From: Labia minor
Taxonomy: Eukaryota; Arthropoda; Insecta; Dermaptera; Spongiphoridae
Length of the DNA stretch: 64,000 nt
Reading direction: 5' to 3'
Assembly (NCBI GenBank): GCA_963082975.1
Contig: OY720345.1
Span: forward strand, 25,366,611 to 25,430,610
Shown: one piece after another, positions 1-13,297 of the stretch
Position numbering within the stretch: the stretch's first letter is position 1
How the letters are laid out: the number at the start of each line of letters is the position of its first letter
Notes under the pieces: generated by a model
What the model saw: the letters and a program-made list of their open reading frames with translations, nothing else
What the model was told of the DNA's origin: nothing
Database searches by the model: none
Position numbers and translations under genes: made by a program

Positions 1-76
1 TTTCAACAATTGTGGATTTGGTCCAGGTTGAGAAAATGCCTCCCAACTGCACGGTTCAGGTTTCGAAGGACATGAA
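1..76 (-). CDS. GH9 exon 10 (cut by window edge)
   Basis: Begins after acceptor TTGCTCCAG and runs off the left edge. Encodes [18 protein letters not shown] then GPNPQLLK, matching the conserved Cys-containing loop of insect GH9 enzymes. The remaining ~40-60 residues with the catalytic Glu are outside the window. Confidence 0.95.
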
Positions 77-3000
77 CTGGAGCAAAGATAATATAACATA
101 AATTGTTAAGTCTCCAGATTCTTCGAAGGAGTGGTTAACAAGTCTAACTGCTGAATATACACTGGTGAAAAAAATATAAACACAAAGAAGGAGTTGTTTT
201 TGAAAAACAAAATGTATATATGTTACCTGGCAGCATGATGTGGTTGTTTTGGAGAATTTTTTCCCCAGCCAACTATAAAACTTCTTCCTGAATCTCCAAG
301 CATATAGTGAATCTGTTCTTTTGCAAAAGAACGATATAAAGAAGGAGAAATCCCAGCATCAGCCGCCTGAAATAAAACATAATAAGTATATTTACAACAA
401 AAAAAAAAAAAAATAAACTAACAAAATTTGTAATTTGAATAATTAAAAGAATAAATTACAAATTTTTCAATGTTTTCTAATTCATTACCTGAAGACAAAC
501 AAAAGCTACATTGGCTGCATGACATAGCGTACCGGATTTATCAATAAACACCAAACCTTTCGGTGTTCGTTTTTGAAATCGAATAGAGAAATCACAAAAT
601 GCTTTAGAAGCATCTAAATATTCTGTTTGTCCAGTCAATTGAGCCAGCAAAACCTAAAAAAAAAATTGTAATTAAAAAAAAAACAAACTATAAACCAATA
701 ATGTAAAAATTAAGAAGACCAGAAAATATTTTTGAAATTAATAAAAATAAATATTATGACAAAAAGATTAATCTCTCACTTATATATAGTATTATATCTT
801 AATATTATATATATGAATAAATCCATTACTTGCTTACTTGTACTCCTGCAACTTTTTTATTATAAAAAAATTCATTGGGGCGTTCTTTCAGCCCAAATTT
901 TTTAAAATGAAATTCAGCCGCATCCAAATATTCTGTCTGATTCGTTACTTTGTAGAGCCATGCTGCTGCCCAAGTCAATTCATCTCCGTAACCAGTAGAT
1001 CTAATATTTTGGAAAAAATAAATATAATTTCAAAATATATAAAAAACAGAAATACAAAGAAATTCTTTAGATATTGACTCATAATATTGTGCAGCTCCGC
1101 GAATTGCCTCATGGTAGAGTCCACGATATTTCGATGCAAAATGATACAATTGCCTGGCATGTTTCAGGCAAAGATCAGCATAAGTTGTATTAACCGAACG
1201 AAACACAAGAGAAATAGCAGCTAAAGCGGCGGAAGTTTCACCAGCGAGATCCGATCCTAGAGGCAAAGAATATTTAAACGATATTTCTTATTTCTTTCAT
1301 TTTATCGTTGAAAAAAAAAATATAAATTTATTTTTTTTTAATTAATTAATAATTTAATAAAATTTATTTAAATTTTATGTTATGTTTAAAAAATAACAGA
1401 ATATCAGAATTTCAGAAACGAAATAAAAGAAGAAAAGAGGTTGAAATAATTTTTTTTAATATTTATAAATACCAGGGAGGTAATAAATACCAGAAATTAA
1501 CGAAAATTGGTGGTTATGGGTTATGATCAACAAAATGCGATTTGAAGCTTATATGACTATATTTCAAATTGATATAGTTATAAAACCCAAAATCACTTAA
1601 AAAATACCTCCCTTATAGCTGAATGTAGAATTTCTAATATCTTAAATTAAAATAGAATATAAATATGTATAGAAATAGATGATTGATTTGAATTTTTAAA
1701 TAATGTCTTATTATTATATAACATTTATATCATCTTGCGAAACAAATATATATGTTAATTTGTTTAAATAAAGAAAAAGTTTCTTTACCTAAACTATTAT
1801 AATATATATGTATATACTAGGTTGTTCAATAAGTGATGAAATGAAGAAACCAATATTTATTTGTAAAAATGACTTTATTTTTCAGTATAGTTTCCCTCAA
1901 CTTCAATACACTTATTCCAACTGTCTTCTAATTTATGGATCTCTTGACTGTAGTGGTTTTCCGGCAGCTCTGCAAAATATCCCTCCACTGCAGCTATTAC
2001 CTCTTTGTTTGAATAAATTCGTTTTCCACGGAGATACTGTTTGAGGTGTGGGAGGAGCCAGAACTCGGAGGGAACTAAATCTGGCGCAAAGATTGGATGT
2101 TGCAACGATTCGTACTTCAATTCAGTTATTTAAGCAATGGTTATTTGAGCTGTGTGCGCAGGTGAGTTATCTTGGTGGAAAACTTCTGTAATCCTCTCTC
2201 TGTTAAATCTCTTTCAGTCAATTGACGGTCTTCCAATATCATATCTTGTATTTTTCTGATGATTTCCGATGTTGATGCAGTTTTTGGACGTCCCTCTCGC
2301 GGATCGTCTTCAAGGATTGTACGACCACTTTTGAACAAATATGCCCACTTGCAAACCATTGTTTTTGAAGAAGCAGATTCACCCAACATATTCACCATTT
2401 CGGTATAAATTTCCATTGCCTTTAAACCTTTTTTTTACAAAGAATTTGATAACTGTACGTTGCTCAATTTTATCCATATTGGAAAAAAGCACAACACGTT
2501 AGATATAATGGGCGGTTAAACAATGAATAAATTAACAGATCGAAATGAAACTTTTACATATTCCTAAGAAAGAACAAATATGAAAATGGCGTCGAAGTTT
2601 AGGTCTACTATTGACGAATAGATGGCGCTCCGCGATCTTATTGAACAACATAGTATATATGGCACAAAACTTTTCCTTATTAACTTAATAATCAAAACTC
2701 TATAGGATCGATCAATCAACTTTCAATTAAGTATAATATTATACATATGTACATAAATTCTATACAACATTTAAGCCACTAAAGATTAAAATCTCTGTCA
2801 ATATTCATTATATATATTAACAATATACTGATAATTATTTCTGATTGTGTTTTAACACGAATACTTTTGAAGTATCAGAGCATTAAAAAATTAAAAATAA
2901 TTTATCTTATTCAACATCAAATTCTTTGTAGACTAATAATAGATGAGAAAAATAAATAAGATGACAAGAAGGAATAATTATTCAATACATCAGAGATTAT

Positions 3001-5430
3001 TAATTATTATTGATGAATTTATAAAAAATACTTAATAAATGTGTACCAATTTAATATAAAAATATAAAAATAACAAACCTGGATGGTCTTTATCAATTTT
3101 ATAAGCCGGTCTTGGAGTATTCAAATCTTCAGGTCGTCCCCAAAAGGCGTGATCTAATATAAAATCTCCTACCTAAAAATATACACCAAATAATTATTAA
3201 TATAAGTTAAATAAATCTTATTCAAAAAAATATAAAAATTAAATTATTTCAAATAAAAAAATAAATTTAATTTTAAATAATAAATTGAATACACATTATG
3301 AAAAATTTTAATTTTATTTGATATTTAATCAATAATTTAATATGAAATATTATTATTACGAAGATGAATATAACATATTCTTAGTTATTAAAATATTACA
3401 TAAATTATAAATATTTACCTGACCGTAGAATTCTTCTTCTGATACATGACATTTGATGAAATAATCCGCCGACCATTTCAATGCTGATAAGACATTTTTA
3501 TATTGACCTAAAAATATATTTGTATTTACATACGGCGATGTATTCGTATTTAGATGTAAATATTTATTATTACCTGCAGCAATGTAGGATTCTTTATAAG
3601 AAATTACCCCCCAAGCAAGAAGAGTCGTAGTAGATGCCATTGTAAAACCAAATTTTACAAAATCTCCAGCTGAAATTGCATTTTTATTTTGTTAAATTTT
3701 TCATATATTTTTCCCTCAAATAATGAACTCATTTTTTTTTTTTTTGGTATACTAATCCAATTTATATCATATTCGAATTGTTATATTAATTTCAAAATTG
3801 TTTACAGATTATCTTGAAAAATTTTATCATCTATTATAAAGAAATTATATATTTTACTGGCCTACCTAATCATGATTTTCATCTTTTTATTCAAATAGTA
3901 ATAAAATTTTTTTTATTTATTTCCAAATTTCAATTTTATTATCAGTCATCATTTTGATAGTTATTGACAAGTGACGAGCGCTTATTTAATTGTTAATTTG
4001 TATTACCTAAATCTACAATTTTTTTTTTTGTATATTATTAAAATTTTTCCCAACATAAATTTTTATTTAATTTTTAATTTTTTTATTTTCATGATATCAT
4101 CAATGGATTTGCTTTTTTTTTTCTAGTTTGCCTATATTCAAATTTAGTTATAAGAAATGTTTATAAATTAATTCAATATATCCTAAATTCTATAAGTAAA
4201 TTATCTAGTATTAATTAAATTTATGCTTAATTTGATGTTAAATGAATAATGCTTATATTTTATTTATAATATAAAATTTATATGAAGATTAATAGTACAA
4301 AATTGAAACGAATTATTCATCTGATAAGAATCTTCTATAATCACAAGACCAAGTTTAAAAGTTGCTAATACATAATTAATTTTATTCATAATTACTTTCC
4401 AAGAAAGAGATTTCGAATTGTAATATCTCAAATTTGAAATTAAAGTTTCCTGTTATGTAATTATTTTTTTTAAACTTTTTCTTTAGCTACTAATTTGATA
4501 TGAAATACGAGTAATGATTGAAAGTTTGGCGACATTATTATTATTATACGTTAGATTATTATTATTATTATTATTATTCTATTTCAAAAGTTAGTTCCTT
4601 GTATGCGATTTTATGAACAAATTAAAACTCAACTAACTGCGCACTTTGATAATTTAAATTTATTTTTGTTTAAATGTTTGGAAGAGCACATCTCAAATTC
4701 ACATTTTTAAAATTTAATATTTACTTACATAATATTCTAAAATTTTTCTTAAAGTTATATTAGATACATATTTTAATTAATAACAAACGATAATTAAAGT
4801 TAAATCATAATTTTTTTTAACGGTTTTGGGTATTTCGAAACAAATCTGAACCTCTGAAAAATGTTAAATTATATATTCTCTGAATTTATATACACTGACA
4901 AAAAAGTTTCAGGAATTACTAAATAAAACTCAAAATAGTAAATCTTCTTCAATATTTATTTTGTCTCCTTCAAAATATACCCCTTCTGAAGCAATACACA
5001 TATGCCAACGCTTCTTCCAATCTTCGAAACATTTTTCATGGCGTTCAGCTCTCTCGTCGCATTCTGTTTTATGGTCGGTATGGGGTCAAAACGGGTTCCC
5101 CGGAGTGGCAATTTTAGTTTTGGAAAGAGGAAAAAGTCACACAGGGCCAGATCTGGACTGTACGGTGCCTGGTCGATGGTATTTATCGAGTGTTTTGCCT
5201 TAAATGAGTTCACAATCATGGCTCGATGAGATGGGGCGTTATTGTCGTGCAAAATCTACGAATTGTCTGCCCACAATTCCGACTGAACACGACGGACCCG
5301 TTCACGCAAAAACGCCTCAAAACAGTCACATCATGCTCCTTATGAACCGTTTGCCCCTCTGGAACCTATTCATGATGCACCACACCACGAATATCGACAA
5401 AAACAAAATTCTGGAAACTTTTTTGTCACA

Positions 5431-5461
<31 letters not shown>

Positions 5462-8400
5462 TATATACACGAGGTGTGTTCAAAAAGTAAGGTGACTTTG
5501 TATTTTTAAGAAATAATATTTATTTATTTATCAATATTTATGTTGTCCCCTTCAAAGTAATCCCCCTCAGATACAATATACTTATGCCAACGATTTTTCC
5601 AATCCTCAAAGCACTTCTCATAAGCACTTTTCGGTATAGCCTTGAGCTCTTCCAGCGATGCAGTCTTTATCTCCTCAATCGTTGCAAATCTCCGTCCTTT
5701 CATAGGTCTCCTTAGTTTTAGTTAGTTTTTTAGTTGTGACCCTTTTGAGTATATCTGGGTCGTCGTTGACGTCATTCAACAGCTCTTGAGCGATGCTCAT
5801 GCGACGGTTCTCTACCGATATACCGACATCCTCAGCAACTTCTCTGATAGTGATTCGACGATTTTCAATTTTCTTCACTGCTTGAACGTTTTCATCAGTT
5901 GTTGGCATTGGCATCTTCCCGGCCATCTTAGAAGAGTTTGTACCACTTGTAAACATTTTTTTTACTCAGAACAGTTTCACCGTATGCCACTGTCAACAAT
6001 TCAAGTGTTTCGGAGTACTTTATTTTATTTTTTACACAAAATTTGATGCAAATCCTTTGATCCATATTTTTCGATAGCAAAAAATCGCCGAGCACGCAAA
6101 ACACTTATAACCTTTACGCCTCTCACAACCAAACAAAAAATGCTACACTTGAAACTTGGTACAGATGTTCGGGAAGAGTGTACCAACATAACAAAACAAA
6201 AAAAATAATCGAAAGTACGTTGCCAGCGAAAGTTGAAAAGTCACCTTACTTTTGGAACACACCTCGTATATATATACCTAAATATAATATATTTAATTTG
6301 GCTTTCAATGAGAGAAATTGTTCATCGGTTTATAGTGATTTTATTAGTTATAAAAGAATAAAAGGAGGTGGAAAATATAATTTATACTTCCTACCTAACT
6401 ATATTTATCTTAAATTCTTTGTTAAGAGTATTATTAATATTTTTATCAATTTTATCTTCATTAATAACATCATTAATCATCTTATCATATGAAATCTCAT
6501 CCAATTTGATTACTTTATTATTATATTATATTCTTTGTATAATATTCAAATTTTCATCTTGTAAAATATCTCATAAAATTCTTCTTATTGTTAGAGGGAC
6601 AAGCGGCTTCTAGCAGCACGAGATTGATTAATAATAATAATTTATAGGAAATTTTGTTTCATTTATTACAAAACAACACAATGTTTAAATACAAAATTAA
6701 TAACTTTATTCAAATCGTCGTAATATTTTTTTTATTTTTTTTTCAATATTTAATAATAACAAAACAAAATTTTAAAAAAAAATGTAGTTAGTAATAAATT
6801 GGTAATTTTGATAGGTTTATTTTTATGTTTATTATGTTTAATAAATTCTCTTTTATGATAAAAATATTATTAATAACAAAAATTAGAATATTTCAATTTG
6901 TATTTCAAATTTTTTTTATTTTAAATTCTATAAAAATTTTAAATTATAAAATTCTAAATTTGCAGTTATCTTTATAATGTTACAGACATTTCATACATAC
7001 TTACATAGAAAATTATATATTTTGATGATAGATAGATATGTATAATATATTTTCTCAATGAATGAATAAAATAAAATAAAATAAAATAAATGAATTCTTT
7101 GGGTAGTTTCTCATTGGAATCAATTTGCGATTAACTTCACTTGCTATTATCATATTAAAACTATTCTAAGTTATATTTATTATTCAAGTAAATTTAAATA
7201 AAATTAAAACTATAGTCAAATAAATTTAATATTATACATAATGTGATTTTACCATCGTAATACCCTCCTGTAAGATCCTCTCCTCGAAGTCCCCTATCGT
7301 GGAGCGCTGAGTCACCCCTCCACGGGATTCGATTGTCTTTCGGTAGTGGCCCGGACCTTTGCGCTTCATAAAATAGTAAAGATGCCTCCAGCACTTGATT
7401 GTAATTGTATTCCGACCCAGCCACGCACACCAATAATAACTACAAAAGAAAAAATAACTTATATTTTCAAATAAATTTAAAAATAATTTATTTAATAAAT
7501 TATTAACGAATATTCCTTAATTAAAGAAGAAAGTCCATAGGCGCCACATATATCCTTAGATCAGTGATTCTCAACCTTTTTTTTTTACCGCGGCACACAA
7601 AGAAAAAGATAAGTGTAAAAGTTTACCATATTAAAAAAAAGTGGTCCCAAAAACGGTTTACCTTTTTTTAGAACTATTTTGAAAAAAATTAGAAAAAAAG
7701 TCGGAAATGTTTAAGAATTTAGTCCCAAAAACGTTTTAGTTTTTTTACTATCTCGCCAGAGATAGTATTGCGATCACGAAAATTTTCGATGTTGAGATTT
7801 TGATGTTTTTATACGTTTTGAAGGTTCCTGAATCATTTTCACTAAGGTTGAGAAAAATGTCTCTGGGTGTGTGTATGTGTGTATGTATGTAACCAAGATT
7901 ACGCAAAGACGGTTTGAGCTAGAATCATGAAATTTGTACACGGGTGTTATTCAAAAATCATAGTTTTCTATCAAATTTTGAGAAATGTAGCACAACCGGA
8001 AGAGGGTCATTACCTACAACGTTTTGATTTTTTTTCTTCAAAAGTGACCGTAAAAATAAAGATATATGTTTTATAATTTTTCACATGATTAATAATTGTA
8101 TAAAACTGCTATATATATAATTTCAGCTTGATTGAATAGCTGAAAGTACCAGAATTAATTTTTTAACACTGTAAATCTCACGCGCCAACACGTGACGTGG
8201 TGCCATCAACAGAGCCAAACATGCGCTGGTTTAATAAATATTTATTAATTTTAATTTATAATTTAATTAATTTATTTTAATTTAAATTAATATATGTTAT
8301 TTAATTCAATTTAAATTTGCGAGAAAGTCGAGTGGAGACACTCCAGATTTTTTTTTTTTAGAAACAAATTGAAAAAATTTAGAAAAAAAAGTTTAAGAGA

Positions 8401-11400
8401 CTCGTAATCTCGCCGCAAACTTAGGAAAATCTCGCGGCACACTAAAGTGCCGCGGCACAGTGGTTGAGAATCACTGCCTTAGATACATGTAGTAATTTTT
8501 CATACTTGAATATTTTTTTAACAAAATATAATTTGTTATACATATATTAGGCAAATTATTAAAAAATCATTATATAACGTTTTTATCAATTTCACTTCAT
8601 GCCCGTCTGCCTGTATGTTCGCTCTTATGATAAATTGAAATTAAATCTTTTTTTTATAAAATTTTTTTATATTTATTTTATTTTTCTTATACAAAATAAA
8701 ATAAAAAATAAAAAAAATAAATGATTTTTTTTTTATTTAAATGAAGTAGGATTTTGCTTAATAATAATTAGTTTTTAAATATATACATTAAAATATATTT
8801 ATTTATTAACAAACTAATAATAATTTATAATTATTTTTAATAAAAATAATAATTTATCAGATATATATATATATAACTTCCCTTATTTGAAAAACAAATA
8901 GACTAGAAAAGTGTTCAATTATATTTTCTCAGAATTTATAGAAAAATATATATAAAATATTTTTTATTTTAGTTTATATCGAGTAATGACACGAGCAAGA
9001 TGACTTGATCGCTAAGGGAATGTTTTATCAGGTAAATTAATTTATTATCCTTAATTGATTTTCTAATAATAAATAGGTATATAATTAACAGTTTTTCTTC
9101 ATTAAGATTCTCTATCAATAAAACCAGCTACAGATACAATTTCAAATAATTTTAATATATCTATTAATGTAATAAAAACAATATTTTTATAATTCAATAT
9201 TTTATATTAATAAATATATTAAACATGTAATAATTTGTATTTTAAATTCATAGATTATTTACAATAATAATATATAGTAGCCAATTATTATTTTAATAAT
9301 CTTATCAATTGGTCCAATGAATCGTGCAAGGCGATTTTCAATATACCAAGATTTCAGTATACGTACATATTTATATTATATATTGAAAATATATTTTATT
9401 ATTTTAATTTATATCAAAAGTAATTATTAATTGTCAATTAATTATTATCATTAATTTGACTTCTAATTGGTCTCATCCAATTATTTTATTTTATTAATTA
9501 TTAACATTTTTTTATTTCTCCTATTGTTTAAGATTTTTCTTTCGTTTCTTTATCTTAATATCAGATCAGGTCCATCATCAACGTTCACTTCGTGATAGTC
9601 TTGTAACGAATTTAAATTTTTACCGACCGACGATAGTAAGGGAGGTATTGTTTTCACACCAAATTTCACATGTGGAGATTTTTACATATCTCCACCAATC
9701 ATGCATTTTCTTAACAGAATAAGTTGACCTGTGGCCAGGTCCGAACCGACCGACGGTTTGAAGTAAATTAATTAGCAGCTACAGAAACAATTTCAAATAA
9801 TTTTAATATATCTATTAATGTAATAAAAAACTGATATGGATACATAAATAATAAATATAAACATTTTTAATTTTATTTTATTTATAATATATATATGCAA
9901 GACCAGGCTGTGACGTCATGAATGGCTGGATGACGTCATATAATTTTAAATCAAGAAAAAACTAATAAATATGATTTTCCCGAGAATAAAACCAATACAA
10001 AGTGCATGTTTCGTGATGATATATAAAAAAATCTCCTCATGTGAAATTTGGTGTGAAAATAACCCTTCCCTTCCTAATACTACCACTTCCGGTTTCCGGA
10101 TTTGCACCAAAAGTTGATCAATTCATCCCACTGATGCATTAAGTAAATATACCAAATTTCATCAAAATCGGTTGAGCCGTTCAGGCTGTACACATCTATA
10201 CGGACGGATGGACGGACGGACAGACATCATGCTAAAAATACTTTATACTTTATAGGGTTATTTTCACACCAAATTTCACATGAGGAGATTTTTTTATATA
10301 TCACCCCGAATCATGCACTTTGTATTGGTTTTATCCTCGAGAAAAATAATCTTTATTAGTTTTTTCTTAATTTAAAATTATATGACGTCATCCATCCATT
10401 CATGACGTCACAGCCTGGTCTTAAATATATATTATAAATAAAATAAAATTAAAAATGTTTATATTTATTATTTATGTATCCATATCAGTTTTTTATTACA
10501 TTAATAGATATATTAAAATTATTTGAAATTGTTTCTGTAGCTGCTAATTAATTTACTTCATCGTCAGTTCGGACCTGGCCACAGGTCAACTTATTTATTT
10601 ATCGGTATGTTTCATAAAGTAGAGATTCCATAAATAGCCTTAGAATTATGAAATCACTCCACATCTATTTGAATATAGGCTTTAAATTTTATCAATACAT
10701 ATTTAATTTTTACCGTGTGACGATAGTAAGGTAGGTATTGTTTTCACACCAAATTTCACATGTGGATATTTTTACATATCATTTTACGAATCATCATGTA
10801 TTTACTTAATGCATCAGTATGAAGAATTGATCAACTTTTGGTGTATATTCGGAATCAGGAAGTTGTAGTATTACCGATCGACGATAGAAAGGGAAGGGTT
10901 ATTTTCACACTAAAGCTAAAGGGAGCTGGAAATTAATTTATTTCAAACCGTCGGTCTGTTCTGTGCCTAGCCACATGTCAACTTATTGTAATGTTTTATT
11001 ATACCGAAACCGTTATAAAGATGTAAATTAAATTGACTAATTTTAAGTTAACTTATCTATATTTTTGATTATTTTTTTTTAATTTTAATTATCTAATAAT
11101 ATCTCACAGTTGAAAATGAATTAGTCATTATATATATTTTAATGAAATATAATTTTATAAATATATTTTACAAATTTATAAATTATACATTTATTCATTT
11201 TGTTTAATATCTTAATCTTACTGTTTATTTATAATTTAAAAAGTTAATTAAACTTATAATATCCACAATAATTACATAATACTAATCAACTGTCAGGGGT
11301 ATGTGTAAACCACCCACTATTATATGATTAGCAAGGAAATTATATAATATAATATAATTATTGAAATGTAAATTTAAAAATGATTTAAAATAAGTTATTA

Positions 11401-13266
11401 TTACTTATTAACAAGAATATTCAACAAGAACACTATCAAATACAAAATAATCATAATAATTAAGTAATATAAGAGCAATTTTTTTAGCTAAAATTCTATC
11501 TTTAATTTTCTTTTGTTAAATATTATTTATATTAATATAGTTACTTACTGTTTTTTATTCTCATGTATATATATTCCTAATTTATTTTATTAAATGATTA
11601 ATATAAATCCAAAAACCCAAATGATTTATAATCTTTTTGAAATAAAAACGAATATTTAAAAAAATATTAATTTACTTTAAAATTTCAAATTTTTATTCAT
11701 TATATACAAAAACGTATATGAATTCATATATAACACAATACACCAATACAGTGATGCCTCGCATAACGAACGCCTCGCACAGCGAACGCTGCACACAAAG
11801 AACCATAATGAACTAAATTTCATGATTCATACAACGAACTTCGTTTCACACAACGATCTCGCCCGAGCTTCTACGATCGCTGCCGTTGTATTGCATCCCC
11901 TTGCGTTTCACATAACGAACTTTTCGCATAACGAACTTGCTCCTGGCACCACTGTACCTCATTTTGCGTCAGGGTTACTATACTAAAACACGACGCAAAT
12001 TGAAACAACGCAGAGTTAAGATGTAAAGATCGAAAAATAGGTTTCAGGGTTACGAAAATACTACTTTTTAAAAAGAAAATTGAACAAAGTAAACATTTAA
12101 AAACAAAAATAATACAAAAAACAAAAAAATACTTATTTAATTAAAACAAAATAAACTCTATTCAATTAATTATTGAAAAACAAAATTAGAATTAATCACT
12201 GTCTGATGAGTTCATAGTGGCTGTTGTCGTAAGTCGGCTTTCTTTTACAAATAAGCGGGAGTGTCCTCCCCTAGACTTTCCCGCATATAAATAGGTATAA
12301 AGAGTTGTGAATGAATATTTAGAATGTGTAAACTTGGTATTGATAATGAGCCAGTTCATATTAGTTTATTGGTGTCAAATTTGATATTTGGTAACATTTA
12401 TATATATATATATATATAGAATAAAGTGCTACTTCCGGTTAACTGATATTTTAAATGTAAAAAAACAGATATAGATATAATATAAATATTTTTAATTTTA
12501 TTTTATTTATAATATATAAGGGCTGGCTGTGACGTCATGAAGTGCTGGGTGGTGTCATATAATTTTAAATTAAGAAAAAACTAATGAAGATGATTTTTCT
12601 CGAGGATAAAACCAATACAAAGTGCATAACACGTGGAGATATGTCCTCACGTGAAATTTGATATGAAAATAACCCTTCACTTCCTTTCATCGATCGGCAA
12701 TGCTAGCACTTCCGGTTTCCGGATTTGCACCAAAAGTTGATCAATTCATCCTACTGATGTATTAAGTAAATATACCAAAATTCATCAAAATCCGTTGAGC
12801 CTTTCAGGCTGTACACAGCTATACGGACGGACGGACGGACAGACATCATGCTAAAAATACTTTTTTCTGTTAAGAAAATGCATGATTCGTGGAGATATGT
12901 ACCTAAAAATATCCATAGGTGAAATTTGGTGTGAAAACAATACCTCCCTTACTATCGTCGGTCGGTAAAAAAGAAACGCTACTTGTATAGGTAAAATGTC
13001 ACTTCCGGTAGTCAGATCATGATGAAATTTGGTATCTGAATTTTTTACATATTTTTAAATCTATATACAAAATAGGAAGCAAATATCTCGAAGCAAACTG
13101 GTACTTTACTTGAAAGGTAAACGCAAACAGTGTAGGTAAAGTACCACTTCCGGTTAACCGATTTTGACGAAATTTTGATAGAAATCTACAAACTGTGAAT
13201 AATATCGGTGTACCAAATTTCGAAGTCCTAGCTTGATTAGTTTTTGAGTAAATTTGCTTACAGACA

Positions 13267-13297
<31 letters not shown>

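Larger units (their letters stand above)
3670..7252 (-). other. GH9 intron 2 with two mariner elements
   Basis: 3.6-kb intron between exons 2 and 3. It contains two side-by-side mariner derivatives (4893-5431 and 5470-6266), an ATT microsatellite near 4539-4577, an (AT)n run near 5431-5467 and an AAAATA repeat near 7063-7090. The rest is AT-rich and featureless. Confidence 0.85.

Noticed and set aside
5786-6613. Plus-strand open frames up to 104 codons
   Set aside because: Antisense to a mariner relic or AT-rich low-complexity translation.
11761-11950. Possible GC-rich exon in intron 1
   Set aside because: It is the interior of a MITE with TA target duplication.
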